Assembly: GCA_027067955.1 (NCBI GenBank)
Contig: JAMOUW010000063.1
Location: 1 to 64,000, forward strand
Direction of reading: 5' to 3'
DNA length: 64,000 nucleotides
Origin: Thermaceae bacterium
GTDB taxonomy: Bacteria; Deinococcota; Deinococci; Deinococcales; Marinithermaceae
Position numbers and translations under genes: made by a program. The notes under the pieces are model-generated. The model did no database searches. It was not told where the DNA came from and worked only from the letters and a program-made list of their open reading frames with translations. The stretch's first letter is position 1. The number at the start of each line of letters is the position of its first letter. Positions 28,983-36,259 of this stretch are shown piece by piece.

Positions 28983-30067
28983 GACGGATCGGCCCCTTCC
29001 TCATCGAAAAAGATCTCGTGGCCCCGCCCATCAGGGTGTTGCTGGTTTCGGCGGCCGCACTGGCGCTGGCCTTTCTGACTGCCGCGCTGGTCTTCTGGGC
29101 CTACGGCGTTGACCCTGTACTGGCCTACCGCACGATATTCGTGGAAACCCTGCTGAGCTCCGGCGGCTTCGCCGAGGGAGTGCGGCGGGCGATTCCGCTG
29201 CTGCTTGCGGGCGTGGGGCTGGTGCTCGCTTTCCGGGCGCAGTTTTGGAACATCGGCGCCGAGGGCCAGTTGCTGCTTGGAGCGGTGGCCGCCGCCGGGG
29301 TAGCGCTTTTCGCGCCCCTGCCCGCCGCGCTGCTACTGCCCGCCATGTTCCTGGCTGGATTCGTGGCGGGTGGGTTGTGGGCGGTGCTCCCGGCGCTTCT
29401 GAAGCTGCGGCTGGGTGTTAATGACGTACTCACCACCCTGATGCTCAATTACGTCGCGGTCTATCTGGTGGAGTGGTTGATCCACGGACCCTGGCGCGGC
29501 CGCACCGCCTTCGGTTTCGCCTACAGCGACCGCTTCCCGGAGCCCGCTATGCTGCCTTTGATACCCGGAACCTACGTGCACTGGCCAACGCTGCTGCTGG
29601 CCCTCGCCGGCGCCCTGGCCGCCTGGTTCGTGCTCACGCACACCACCTGGGGGTACCCGGTGCGGGTCACCGGCGACAACCCCGAAGCGGCGCGTTACGC
29701 CCACATGCCCGTGTTCCGGGTGGTGTTCGCGGTCGCGCTGGCTTCGGGAGGCTTTGCCGGTCTGGCGGGTGTGGGTGAAGTGGCGGGGGTGCACGGCCGC
29801 CTGCTTGAGGCGTACCAGATTTCTCTCGGTTACGGCTACACCGCCATCATCGTGGCCTGGTTGGCTCGTGGGAATCCGCTGGGGGCGATGCTCACCGCGC
29901 TCTTCATGGGTCTGATCTTCGCCAGCGGCGATGTTATGAAAATCTCCCTGCAGATGCCCTTCCGGGTGACCGACGTCTTTAACGGGCTGATTCTCTTCTT
30001 CTTAATATCCAGCGAGCGGCTGCTCTACTACCGGGTGCGCTGGGCGCCTGTGCGAAAGGGGGATTGA
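28979..30067 (+). CDS. ABC importer permease 1, nucleoside type
   Basis: This polytopic membrane protein (362 residues, 9-10 segments) has the BPD_transp_2 family core: AFRAQFWNIGAEGQLLLGAVA and LMLNYVAVYLVEWL. TGDNPEAARYAHMPV is the cytoplasmic loop that touches the ATPase. It is the YufP/RnsC-type partner. The ORF allows a GTG at 28958, but the TTG at 28979 overlapping the ATPase stop (TTGA) fits the coupling seen elsewhere here; the choice is not certain. The next permease begins one base inside its stop. Confidence 0.92.
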   Translation: MRRIGPFLIEKDLVAPPIRVLLVSAAALALAFLTAALVFWAYGVDPVLAYRTIFVETLLSSGGFAEGVRRAIPLLLAGVGLVLAFRAQFWNIGAEGQLLLGAVAAAGVALFAPLPAALLLPAMFLAGFVAGGLWAVLPALLKLRLGVNDVLTTLMLNYVAVYLVEWLIHGPWRGRTAFGFAYSDRFPEPAMLPLIPGTYVHWPTLLLALAGALAAWFVLTHTTWGYPVRVTGDNPEAARYAHMPVFRVVFAVALASGGFAGLAGVGEVAGVHGRLLEAYQISLGYGYTAIIVAWLARGNPLGAMLTALFMGLIFASGDVMKISLQMPFRVTDVFNGLILFFLISSERLLYYRVRWAPVRKGD

Positions 30068-30927
30068 TGGACGACCTGGTGTTGGCGATGCTGGTACGTG
30101 CGCTGGCCTTCGGCACCCCGATACTGCTCGCCGGTCTGGGTGAGATCTATGCAGAGCGCAGCGGGGTTGTGAACCTGGGGGTGGAAGGCATGATGGCCGT
30201 GGGTGCACTGGCGGCCTTTGCGGTTGCGCAGTCCAGCGGCAGTCCCTACCTGGGGGTGCTGGCGGCGCTGCTGGCGGCGGCGCTTGTATCCTTGCCGTTT
30301 GCGCTGGCTTCCATTACCCTGCGTGCGAATCAGTACGTGGCCGGGCTGGCGCTGACCATGCTCGGCCTCGGTGTTTCGGGATTGCTGGGTAAGCCTTACG
30401 AGGGTGCGCCGCTGGCGCACCCTCTTCCCGAAGCTGGCTTCATCGTTACGGCGCTGTTGCTGGCCGTGCTGTTGTGGTTTTTCCTGCAGCACACCTACGG
30501 CGGCCTGGTGCTCAGGAGTGCCGGGGAGAACCCCGAAACCGTCGACGCCATGGGTATAGACGTTTACCGGGTGCGTTACGCCGCGGTTATCTTTGGCGGC
30601 GCCATGTCCGGGCTCGCGGGGGCCTTTCTTTCTCTCGCCTACCGGCCCAGCTGGGCCGACGGCATCACCTCGGGCCTGGGCTGGATAGCGGTGGCCCTGG
30701 CCATTTTTGCAGCCTGGCATCCGCTCAAAGCGGTGGGCGCAGCGCTCCTTTTCGGCGCGCTGTACCACCTTTCCTACCGGTTGCAGGCGGCCGTTTCGCC
30801 CGAGTTCCTGAAGGCGATGCCCTACCTGTTCGTGGTCGTGGTTCTGTCCCTGAGCGCGCTTCGTAAGGGTCCTTCGGGGGCCCCGGAGTCGTTGGGAATA
30901 CCCTATGTACGGGGGGAACGCAGGTAG
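30067..30927 (+). CDS. ABC importer permease 2, nucleoside type
   Basis: The 286-residue integral membrane protein is the second, shorter permease of the pair. It begins near a typical ALAFGTPILLAGLGEIYAE and shows GVVNLGVEGMMAVGA. A SAGENPETVDAMGIDVYRV coupling loop and a final helix before LRKG complete it. YufQ/RnsD proteins have the same layout and pair as a heterodimer with the permease upstream. The ATG overlaps the previous stop as TGATG. The BmpA gene follows after 17 bases. Confidence 0.93.
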   Translation: MDDLVLAMLVRALAFGTPILLAGLGEIYAERSGVVNLGVEGMMAVGALAAFAVAQSSGSPYLGVLAALLAAALVSLPFALASITLRANQYVAGLALTMLGLGVSGLLGKPYEGAPLAHPLPEAGFIVTALLLAVLLWFFLQHTYGGLVLRSAGENPETVDAMGIDVYRVRYAAVIFGGAMSGLAGAFLSLAYRPSWADGITSGLGWIAVALAIFAAWHPLKAVGAALLFGALYHLSYRLQAAVSPEFLKAMPYLFVVVVLSLSALRKGPSGAPESLGIPYVRGERR

Positions 30928-30944
30928 CAGGGGAGGTAAGGTAT

Positions 30945-32093
30945 ATGCGGAAAGGTTTGCTGGCGGTGCTGTTGGTGCTTCTGGTGGCGGCAGGGTTCGC
31001 CCAGGGAGACAAGCTCAAGGCGTGCTGGATCTACGTGGGACCGGTGGGCGACTACGGGTGGAGTCACGCCCACGACCAGGGCCGCATCGCAGCGGAAAAG
31101 GCGTTACCCTGGCTGGAAACGCAGTACGTGGAGAGCGTACCTGAGGCGCAGGCGGAGGCCTACATAGACCGGCTGGTCAAGCAGGGGTGTGAGGTGGTTT
31201 TCGCCACCAGCTTCGGTTACATGGACAGCGTGCTGGCGGCGGCGCGCAAGCATCCGGACGTAATATTCGCCCACGCCACCGGGTTCAAGCGCGCTCCCAA
31301 CGTGGCCACTTACATGGCCGATTTCTACCAGCTTTACTACCTGAACGGCCTGATGGCCGGGGCGCTCACCAAGAGCGGCAAGGTGGGTTACGTGGCGGCA
31401 TTCCCCATACCCGAGCTGAAGCGTCACATCAGTGCTTTCGCCCTAGGCGTGCGCGCGGTGAACCCCGACGCCGAGGTGCTGGTGCGTTGGATCTACGAGT
31501 GGTACAACCCCGCCGCCGCCAAGGAGGCCACCGAGGCATTGATCGCCGAAGGAGCCGATGTCTTTGCATTCACCGAGGATACCCCCACGGTTATCCAGGT
31601 AGCGGCCAAGAAGGGGCTGCCCAGCTTCAGCCACTACTCGCCGATGAAGCGCTTCGCCCCCGAACTGGTAGTCAGCGGGCAGCTGGTTCACTGGGAGAAG
31701 GTTTACATCGATTTCCTGGCCAAGGTCTACGCCGGGGTTTATACCAGCAAGAACCTTCAAGACGTGGACTACTGGTGGCTGCTGTCACAGGGCGCGGTGG
31801 AACTGGGCGGCGAGTATGGCGAGCCCGTCAATCCCAGGTTTGTGTCCGCGCTCAAGGCCAGGAAGGTGAACCACCCCGTTTTTGGCAAGGTCAGCGTCTA
31901 CGACCTGGTCGTGAAGGAACTGGCGCTCATGCGCGACGTGGAGCTTGCCTTCGACCCATTCCAGGGGCCGATCAAGGATCGCCGCGGCAAGATGCGCGTG
32001 CCCGCGGGGCTGCGGCTCACCAAGCACGAACTGGAAACCATGGAGTGGGCGGCGCCGGGGATCAAGGGCCCCTGGCCCAACGAGCCCAAGTAG
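30945..32093 (+). CDS. BmpA/Med-family substrate-binding protein
   Basis: The 382-residue exported protein has the PBP1-BMP fold: CWIYVGPVGDYGWSHAHDQG, FATSFGYMDSVLAAARKHPDVIFAHATG, and VFAFTEDTPTVIQVAAKKG. It should bind the nucleoside or related substrate and hand it to the permeases. The signal peptide ends AAGFAQGD and has no lipobox Cys, whereas Gram-positive BmpA proteins are lipoproteins. Here it is probably periplasmic and soluble, in keeping with an outer membrane. GGGAGGTAAGG precedes the ATG. It is the last gene, closed by a strong terminator. Confidence 0.93.
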   Translation: MRKGLLAVLLVLLVAAGFAQGDKLKACWIYVGPVGDYGWSHAHDQGRIAAEKALPWLETQYVESVPEAQAEAYIDRLVKQGCEVVFATSFGYMDSVLAAARKHPDVIFAHATGFKRAPNVATYMADFYQLYYLNGLMAGALTKSGKVGYVAAFPIPELKRHISAFALGVRAVNPDAEVLVRWIYEWYNPAAAKEATEALIAEGADVFAFTEDTPTVIQVAAKKGLPSFSHYSPMKRFAPELVVSGQLVHWEKVYIDFLAKVYAGVYTSKNLQDVDYWWLLSQGAVELGGEYGEPVNPRFVSALKARKVNHPVFGKVSVYDLVVKELALMRDVELAFDPFQGPIKDRRGKMRVPAGLRLTKHELETMEWAAPGIKGPWPNEPK

Positions 32094-32111
32094 CGACTTC
32101 CTGTTTCGCCG

Positions 32112-32136
32112 AGGCCGGGCGCTGCCCGGCCTTTTT
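32112..32136 (+). terminator. Rho-independent terminator of the nucleoside transporter operon
   Basis: The arms AGGCCGGGC and GCCCGGCCT enclose a 3-base loop and are followed at once by TTTT. It is a textbook intrinsic terminator 18 bases after the bmpA-type stop. Confidence 0.92.
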
Positions 32137-32137
32137 G

Positions 32138-32167
32138 TGGACAGCTGGCTGCGTGATTGCCTATACT
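32138..32167 (+). promoter_or_regulatory. Promoter of tRNA-Thr
   Basis: TGGACA (32138-32143), an 18-base gap and TATACT (32162-32167) lie between the terminator and the tRNA. Transcription would begin about 8 bases before the mature 5' end. Confidence 0.6.
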
Positions 32168-32181
32168 TAGGCTTGCTGCGC

Positions 32182-32256
32182 GCCAGCGTAGCTCAGCGGT
32201 AGAGCAACCGCCTCGTAAGCGGTAGGTCGCCGGTTCAAATCCGGCCGCTGGCTCCA
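32182..32256 (+). tRNA. tRNA-Thr (anticodon CGT)
   Basis: The 75-base sequence folds as a normal tRNA. The acceptor arms are GCCAGCG and CGCTGGC with encoded CCA. The D arm is AGCTCAGCGGTAGAGC and the T arm CCGGTTCAAATCCGG. The anticodon stem is ACCGC/GCGGT around loop CTCGTAA, giving anticodon CGT, which reads ACG (Thr). It is followed by a terminator and an AT-richer cassette. I looked for a second copy of its 3' end as an attachment site and found none in the window. Confidence 0.96.
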
Positions 32257-32260
32257 AAGC

Positions 32261-32307
32261 AAAACATGCTCGCCCCCTTGACGTTGTGAGAGGGCGAGCA
32301 TGTTTTT
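32261..32307 (+). terminator. Intrinsic terminator after tRNA-Thr
   Basis: AAAACATGCTCGCCC pairs with GGGCGAGCATGTTTT, giving about 15 bp, around a loop containing TTGACGTTGTG, and ends in T5. It begins 5 bases after CCA. Confidence 0.9.
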
Positions 32308-32464
32308 GCTGTTCGCTCACGGCGACGATAAATTCCGTTGATCTCAGCAATCTTAGTAGCCGTGAGTGCTAGGTAGGCTACGTGAGCAAGGCAAAGTTTC
32401 GTGCGGTCTGTGGGGCACAGTTGTCTTTCAAAAGCGTAGGTGCTCCCAGCACGTAATACTCATA

Positions 32465-32503
32465 TTTACAAAGTTACAAAAATATAATAGTGTACGATAC
32501 ACT
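32465..32503 (+). promoter_or_regulatory. Promoter with overlapping palindromic operator candidate
   Basis: TTTACA (32465-32470) and TAGTGT (32488-32493) are 17 bases apart; a TATAAT at 32483-32488 is too close to the -35 but adds AT-richness. The perfect inverted repeat AGTGTA-CGA-TACACT covers 32489-32503, on or just after the -10, where a repressor would block transcription of the three-Cys-motif partner gene. The region before it (32308-32464) holds no gene. Confidence 0.5.
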
Positions 32504-32531
32504 TTAAGCATAAAAGTTTGGAGGGGAGTGT

Positions 32532-33323
32532 ATGAATGAGCGGGGCAGAAAAGCGCACCAATGGACGGCAGACAAACTTGAATTCATCGAGAAATACATT
32601 CCTGCATTCGTCAAAGCTACGAAAGGCGCCACCAAGAGGTATTACGTAGATGGATTTGCAGGTCCGGGGATCAATGAGTTCGAGGACGGGTCTAAGATGC
32701 GCGGATCTCCTTTGATCGCCCTCGAGCAAAACGAGTTCACACATCTTTACTTCGTCGAGAAAGACCTCGATGCATTTAAGGCACTCAAACAGATAGTTCA
32801 GCAGCACCCGAATAAAGACAAGGCCACCCTCTATAACGCCGATTTCAACGAAATTCTGCCTGAGATACTTGTACAGATTGAAGAAAGATCACCAACTGTT
32901 TTCTTGCTCGATCCAGAAGGTCTCGAACTCGAGTGGCGATCTATAGAAGCCATTGCCAAAAGGGAAAAGGCGGACCTTTTCATTTTGGTATCCGCAAGTG
33001 GCGTTCTTCGCAACCTGGAAAATAATTTTGCCTACGATGCGTTAACCGCTTTCTTCGGTGACACCAGCTGGATGGAGATCGACAAGTACAAGAAGGTGGG
33101 GATGGACCGCTACCACGCCATCGTCGATTTGTATCTTGACAAACTAAAAGGCCTTGGATTGACCGTAGCAAGGCATAACATTACTGCACGGACAAGTAAA
33201 AAAGTAAAGCTTCATTCACTTGTGTTTGCCGCAAAAAATGACGTGGCTATCAAGATCGCAGAAGATGTTTTAAGAAGATTACAACCTCCTCCCGATAAAC
33301 GCGGCATGACCCCGTTGTTTTAA
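32532..33323 (+). CDS. tcmP: Three-Cys-motif partner protein TcmP
   Basis: The 263-residue protein matches the TcmP family: WTADKLEFIEKYIPAFVKA, the nucleotide-binding-like YYVDGFAGPGINEFEDGS, RGSPLIALEQ, and FLLDPEGLELEW. The order resembles a Rossmann methyltransferase core, with AGPG as the cofactor loop and DPEG in place of a catalytic DPPY. Family members lie next to genes for DUF5131 proteins with three cysteines, as here. The function is not established, though such pairs occur in mobile and defence-rich regions. Its base composition is AT-richer than its neighbours. GGAGGGGAG precedes the ATG. The 3' end overlaps the convergent partner by 45 bases. Confidence 0.85.
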   Translation: MNERGRKAHQWTADKLEFIEKYIPAFVKATKGATKRYYVDGFAGPGINEFEDGSKMRGSPLIALEQNEFTHLYFVEKDLDAFKALKQIVQQHPNKDKATLYNADFNEILPEILVQIEERSPTVFLLDPEGLELEWRSIEAIAKREKADLFILVSASGVLRNLENNFAYDALTAFFGDTSWMEIDKYKKVGMDRYHAIVDLYLDKLKGLGLTVARHNITARTSKKVKLHSLVFAAKNDVAIKIAEDVLRRLQPPPDKRGMTPLF

Positions 33324-34037
33324 ATGTTGATGGTGTCGATTTGGCATCTCATCCCACGTCCTCCCCTCCAGCAGTCGCCCTCCAGCCTTGGGCGTGTACC
33401 CGCCCCACTGCTTGAAGAAGAACGCAACCCCCTGGGCGAGTGCCTCGTCTCTAAGTTCGATCACCCACTCCTCGCGGATCGGCCGCCTGCCAGGCCCCGA
33501 CTCCCCGCCCACGATGATCCAGTGGATGCCTCCGAGATCGACCTTTCCTACAGGTCCAATCAAGGGCTCGAAGGAGATGAAGCGCACGACCGCGGGGACC
33601 TGCCGCAGGTAGTCGATGCGGTGCTTGTAGTCGGCGTTCTCTACCGACACCCCAATCCAGACGTTCTCCGGCCACGGGCTCAGCTCCTGCGCCAGCTCGG
33701 CCAGGCGCTCGTGGCGCTTCGTGAGCACCTGGTAGACGTGCCGCGGCGTCTCGCGCATCACCTCGAAGACCTGCTTCAGGAAGTCGAGCGGCATTTCTTC
33801 GTGGAAGAGGTCGCTCATCGAGTTGACGAAGATCAGGCTCGGTTTGCGCCAGCGCCGAGGCTCGTTCAGGCGGTCCGGGTGCAGGGTGAAAGCGAAGCCG
33901 TTGGGGAAGTGTCCAGGGAAACGCTTGGTGATCCGCTCGGCGTAGCAGTTCTTGCAGCCCTGGCTGATCTTCGTACACCCCGTGGTGGGATTCCAGGTCT
34001 TTTCGGTCCACTCGATGGACGTGTTGGCGCTGGCCAT
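33279..34037 (-). CDS. DUF5131 (phage Gp37/Gp68-like) three-Cys-motif protein
   Basis: The 252-residue protein shows the hallmark SIEWTEKTWNPTTGCTKIS followed by GCKNCY, giving Cys 21, 28 and 31 in a C-x6-C-x2-C pattern like a variant radical SAM cluster. VNSMSDLFHE, VLTKRHERL, WIGVSVEN and IVGGESGPGRRPI are further family marks, and the C-terminus ends near TWDEMP as usual plus about 20 residues. It is the usual partner of TcmP, but here the two genes converge and overlap instead of forming an operon. I take the ATG at 34037 with GGGGGT upstream. The biochemical role is unknown. Confidence 0.88.
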   Translation of the reverse strand: MASANTSIEWTEKTWNPTTGCTKISQGCKNCYAERITKRFPGHFPNGFAFTLHPDRLNEPRRWRKPSLIFVNSMSDLFHEEMPLDFLKQVFEVMRETPRHVYQVLTKRHERLAELAQELSPWPENVWIGVSVENADYKHRIDYLRQVPAVVRFISFEPLIGPVGKVDLGGIHWIIVGGESGPGRRPIREEWVIELRDEALAQGVAFFFKQWGGYTPKAGGRLLEGRTWDEMPNRHHQHLKQRGHAAFIGRRL

Positions 34038-34177
34038 AGGCACCCCCTTGTGGGCAGTTTACCCTACCGTAGAATTGGCAGAAAGAAATCCAAATTGCAT
34101 AATCCCAATGTGCTTACGCGCAGCAAAAATAGGTTGATTGGCGAGCTTTAAGCGGGTAGAGAAATCCCTGTCAAGAT

Positions 34178-34651
34178 GTGTATGTGAAACCCACGGTGCG
34201 CATCCTCGTGCTCTGTACCCACAACTCCGCCCGGAGCCAGATGATGGAGGGCTGGCTGCGGCGGGACCTGGCCGGGGCGGGGGTGGCGGCCGAGGTTTGG
34301 TCGGCGGGCACCGAGCGCACCCGGGTCAAGTCCGAGGCGGTGCGGGTGATGGCCGAGGCGGGCGTGGACCTCACCGGCCACCGCTCCAAGGCGCTCTTCG
34401 AGCTGCCCGACCCCTGGAACTTCGACCTGGTGCTCACCGTCTGCGACGCCGCCGCGGAGGTCTGCCCCGCCTACCCGGCGCGCACGCGGCGGCTGCACGT
34501 GGGCCTGCCCGACCCGTCGGGCCGGGAGCTGGACGAGTGGCGGCGGGTGCGCGACGCCGTGGGGCGCGTGAGCGCTGCGCTGGCGCGGGCGCTGGCGGCG
34601 GGGCGCTGGCCCGAAGAGGCCGAGCTGCGGCGCGCGGCGGGCGTAGAATAG
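34178..34651 (+). CDS. arsC: Arsenate reductase ArsC (low-molecular-weight phosphatase fold)
   Basis: The P-loop VLCTHNSARSQMMEG (C-x5-R-S), the Ser-Ala-Gly-Thr segment VWSAGTERTRV, VDLTGHRSKAL and VLTVCDAAAEVCP are those of thioredoxin-coupled arsenate reductases. Cys in the P-loop and the Cys pair in VCDAAAEVC would form the disulfide relay. Related protein tyrosine phosphatases lack the second cysteines, which favours arsenate reductase. Three GTG codons (34178, 34184, 34196) could be the start; the first is given. No arsR or arsB is nearby. Confidence 0.85.
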   Translation: MYVKPTVRILVLCTHNSARSQMMEGWLRRDLAGAGVAAEVWSAGTERTRVKSEAVRVMAEAGVDLTGHRSKALFELPDPWNFDLVLTVCDAAAEVCPAYPARTRRLHVGLPDPSGRELDEWRRVRDAVGRVSAALARALAAGRWPEEAELRRAAGVE

Positions 34652-34669
34652 GTGGGAGGATCCGCTACC

Positions 34670-35479
34670 GTGCACCAGGACCCGCTGTTTCCCGAGTGGA
34701 ACCCGGCGCCGCGTGAGGATGAAGAGCGTCTGGCGGAGTTGCGCGCTTTCGACCAGCTGGGCCGCCTTGCCGAGCGTTACCGCTCGAGTCCCGACTTCGG
34801 AGCTTTGCTCGATTTCGTGATCCGGATGCGCAGCCTTTCCCCGTACAACGCAGCTTTATTGCATCTGCAAAAACCGGAGGCGAAGCAGGTTCTTACCGCC
34901 GCCGAATGGCGCGAGCGGGGCCGGCGGGTGCTGCCGGGAGCGCGCCCGGCGTTTTTGCTTCACCCTGGCGGTCCCCTGCGTTTCGTTTTCGACGTCGGCG
35001 AGACCGAGGGGGCCCCCTGGTCCGCCGGCGCCGGGAATGTGCCGCCGGCGACGGTCATGCTGGCTAACTTGATGCAGCGGGCGCGGCAGGCCGGGGTGGC
35101 GGTAATGGGGCCGCTTTTCGGCCCCGAGCCGGCCGGGCGGCTGCGCCGCGGCGATGGCCCGGCGACCTTCGCCATCCGCCTGGAGGGAGCGGATGATGCG
35201 GAGCGCTATGCCATGCTCGTTTACGAACTGGCCCGCTTCTTTTTGGGCCACCTCGGCGGGTGCGACGGTTGTGGCCGGGAAGACCGCCCCCCGCCGGACG
35301 AGATCAGCGGCCGTTTCGAGGCGGGGTCGGTGACGGCCATCGTCTGCGGCCGAGCTGGCGTTCCCGCCGAGGAGGGGGAGTTCGTGCGCGGCTACCTTCA
35401 TAACTTCGGCGAGGCGCCCGAATTGAGTCTGGACCGGGTGTTGCGGGCGGCGGGCCGGATAGAGCGCCTGAGCAGGTAA
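34670..35479 (+). CDS. ArdC-like protein with degenerate metallopeptidase motif
   Basis: The 269-residue protein resembles the ArdC/ImmA group. The N-terminal half has SPYNAALLHLQKPEAKQVL and a WRERGRRVLPGARPAFLL strand pattern like the ArdC DNA-binding domain. The C-terminal half aligns with the zinc peptidase domain, but the expected HELAHxxLGH reads YELARFFLGH, so both His zinc ligands are lost. SVTAIVCGRAGV and GYLHNFGEAPELSLDRVL match what normally follows the motif. It therefore probably binds without cutting. A GGGAGGA site 10 bases upstream supports the GTG at 34670. It stands alone beside arsC with no mobile genes around it. Confidence 0.7.
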   Translation: MHQDPLFPEWNPAPREDEERLAELRAFDQLGRLAERYRSSPDFGALLDFVIRMRSLSPYNAALLHLQKPEAKQVLTAAEWRERGRRVLPGARPAFLLHPGGPLRFVFDVGETEGAPWSAGAGNVPPATVMLANLMQRARQAGVAVMGPLFGPEPAGRLRRGDGPATFAIRLEGADDAERYAMLVYELARFFLGHLGGCDGCGREDRPPPDEISGRFEAGSVTAIVCGRAGVPAEEGEFVRGYLHNFGEAPELSLDRVLRAAGRIERLSR

Positions 35480-35482
35480 TGG

Positions 35483-36163
35483 CTAATCGAGTTTTTTCAG
35501 CAATTCACGCGCCTTTTCCTGGTTAGCGCGGTCCACCCAGGTTTTTGCGGGCAGAGCCAGCGCCTTCTCGAGCTGGACCCGCGCCACATCCGGCTTCTTC
35601 AGGCGGATCAGGGCGCCGCCGTACTCGAGCCGGTGGGCGATGGCCTCGGGATTGATCTTGATAGCCTGCTCGAAGAGCGGCTCCACCCGTTTGAGGCTGG
35701 CGCCGTACATCCAGCCCACGCCCTTCTGGGCCAGTTCCAGGTTCCAAAGAGCCAGCGCCACCAGGGCGGCGTCATGTTTGGGGTCGATACTGAGCGCTTT
35801 CTTGAGATTGTCGCGCACCGAACTGGCCAGATTGAGACTGGCGAGGATTCCCCGGAACTGTGAAAGCCGCCCCTGGGCGCGCGCCAGCTCGAAGTACCCC
35901 TCCGGATAATCGGGGTCGGCCTCGATGGCCTTTTTGGCTGCAGCTTCCGCCTTGGAGTACCAGACTTCCTTTTCTTTGGCCTGGGCGGCCTTGAAACCGG
36001 CGTAGTAGCTGGCTGCCTGGGCGGCGAGGGCGTAACCAGCGGCGGTTTCCAGGGAAAGGGCCTCCTCGTAGGCCTCCTGGAAGCGGCCCGCGTCGATGAG
36101 AGCGCCGGGGCTAGCCCAGGCGAGGGTGGCTATGAGCGCAATAATGACAAGTGGTTTTTTCAT
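35483..36163 (-). CDS. Exported TPR-repeat protein
   Basis: The 226-residue product begins with a signal peptide (KKPLVIIALIATLAWASPG). The remainder is tetratricopeptide-like helical pairs: AEAAAKKAIEADPDYPEGYFELAR, LKKALSIDPKHDAALVALALWNLEL and FEQAIKINPEAIAHRLEYGGALI. It is probably a periplasmic scaffold for protein contacts. It converges with the ArdC-like gene, 3 bases between stops, and diverges from another TPR protein gene at 36260. A TACAAT -10 box for it lies at 36196-36201. Confidence 0.85.
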   Translation of the reverse strand: MKKPLVIIALIATLAWASPGALIDAGRFQEAYEEALSLETAAGYALAAQAASYYAGFKAAQAKEKEVWYSKAEAAAKKAIEADPDYPEGYFELARAQGRLSQFRGILASLNLASSVRDNLKKALSIDPKHDAALVALALWNLELAQKGVGWMYGASLKRVEPLFEQAIKINPEAIAHRLEYGGALIRLKKPDVARVQLEKALALPAKTWVDRANQEKARELLKKLD

Positions 36164-36196
36164 AGGGGGCCTCCGTGTATGGCACGAACGGTTTTA

Positions 36197-36214
36197 TTGT
36201 ACAGGTTGTACAGG
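36197..36214 (+). repeat. Tandem TTGTACAGG pair between divergent TPR genes
   Basis: TTGTACAGG occurs twice head to tail with no gap. Each unit holds the palindrome TGTACA. The first unit overlaps the -10 box of the minus-strand TPR gene, so a regulator bound here could affect both genes. Confidence 0.4.
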
Positions 36215-36246
36215 CGAGTATACGGGTGTGCGTGAGGGGGGCATGC

Positions 36247-36252
36247 TAAAGT
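36247..36252 (+). promoter_or_regulatory. -10 box placed for a leaderless mRNA
   Basis: TAAAGT lies 7 bases before the ATG at 36260 and there is no ribosome site between them. Confidence 0.5.
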
Positions 36253-36259
36253 TAATAGT

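Noticed and set aside
32182-32256. tRNA-Thr as phage or island attachment site
   Set aside because: I looked for a second copy of its 3' end downstream of the TcmP cassette and found none in the window; no integrase is present.
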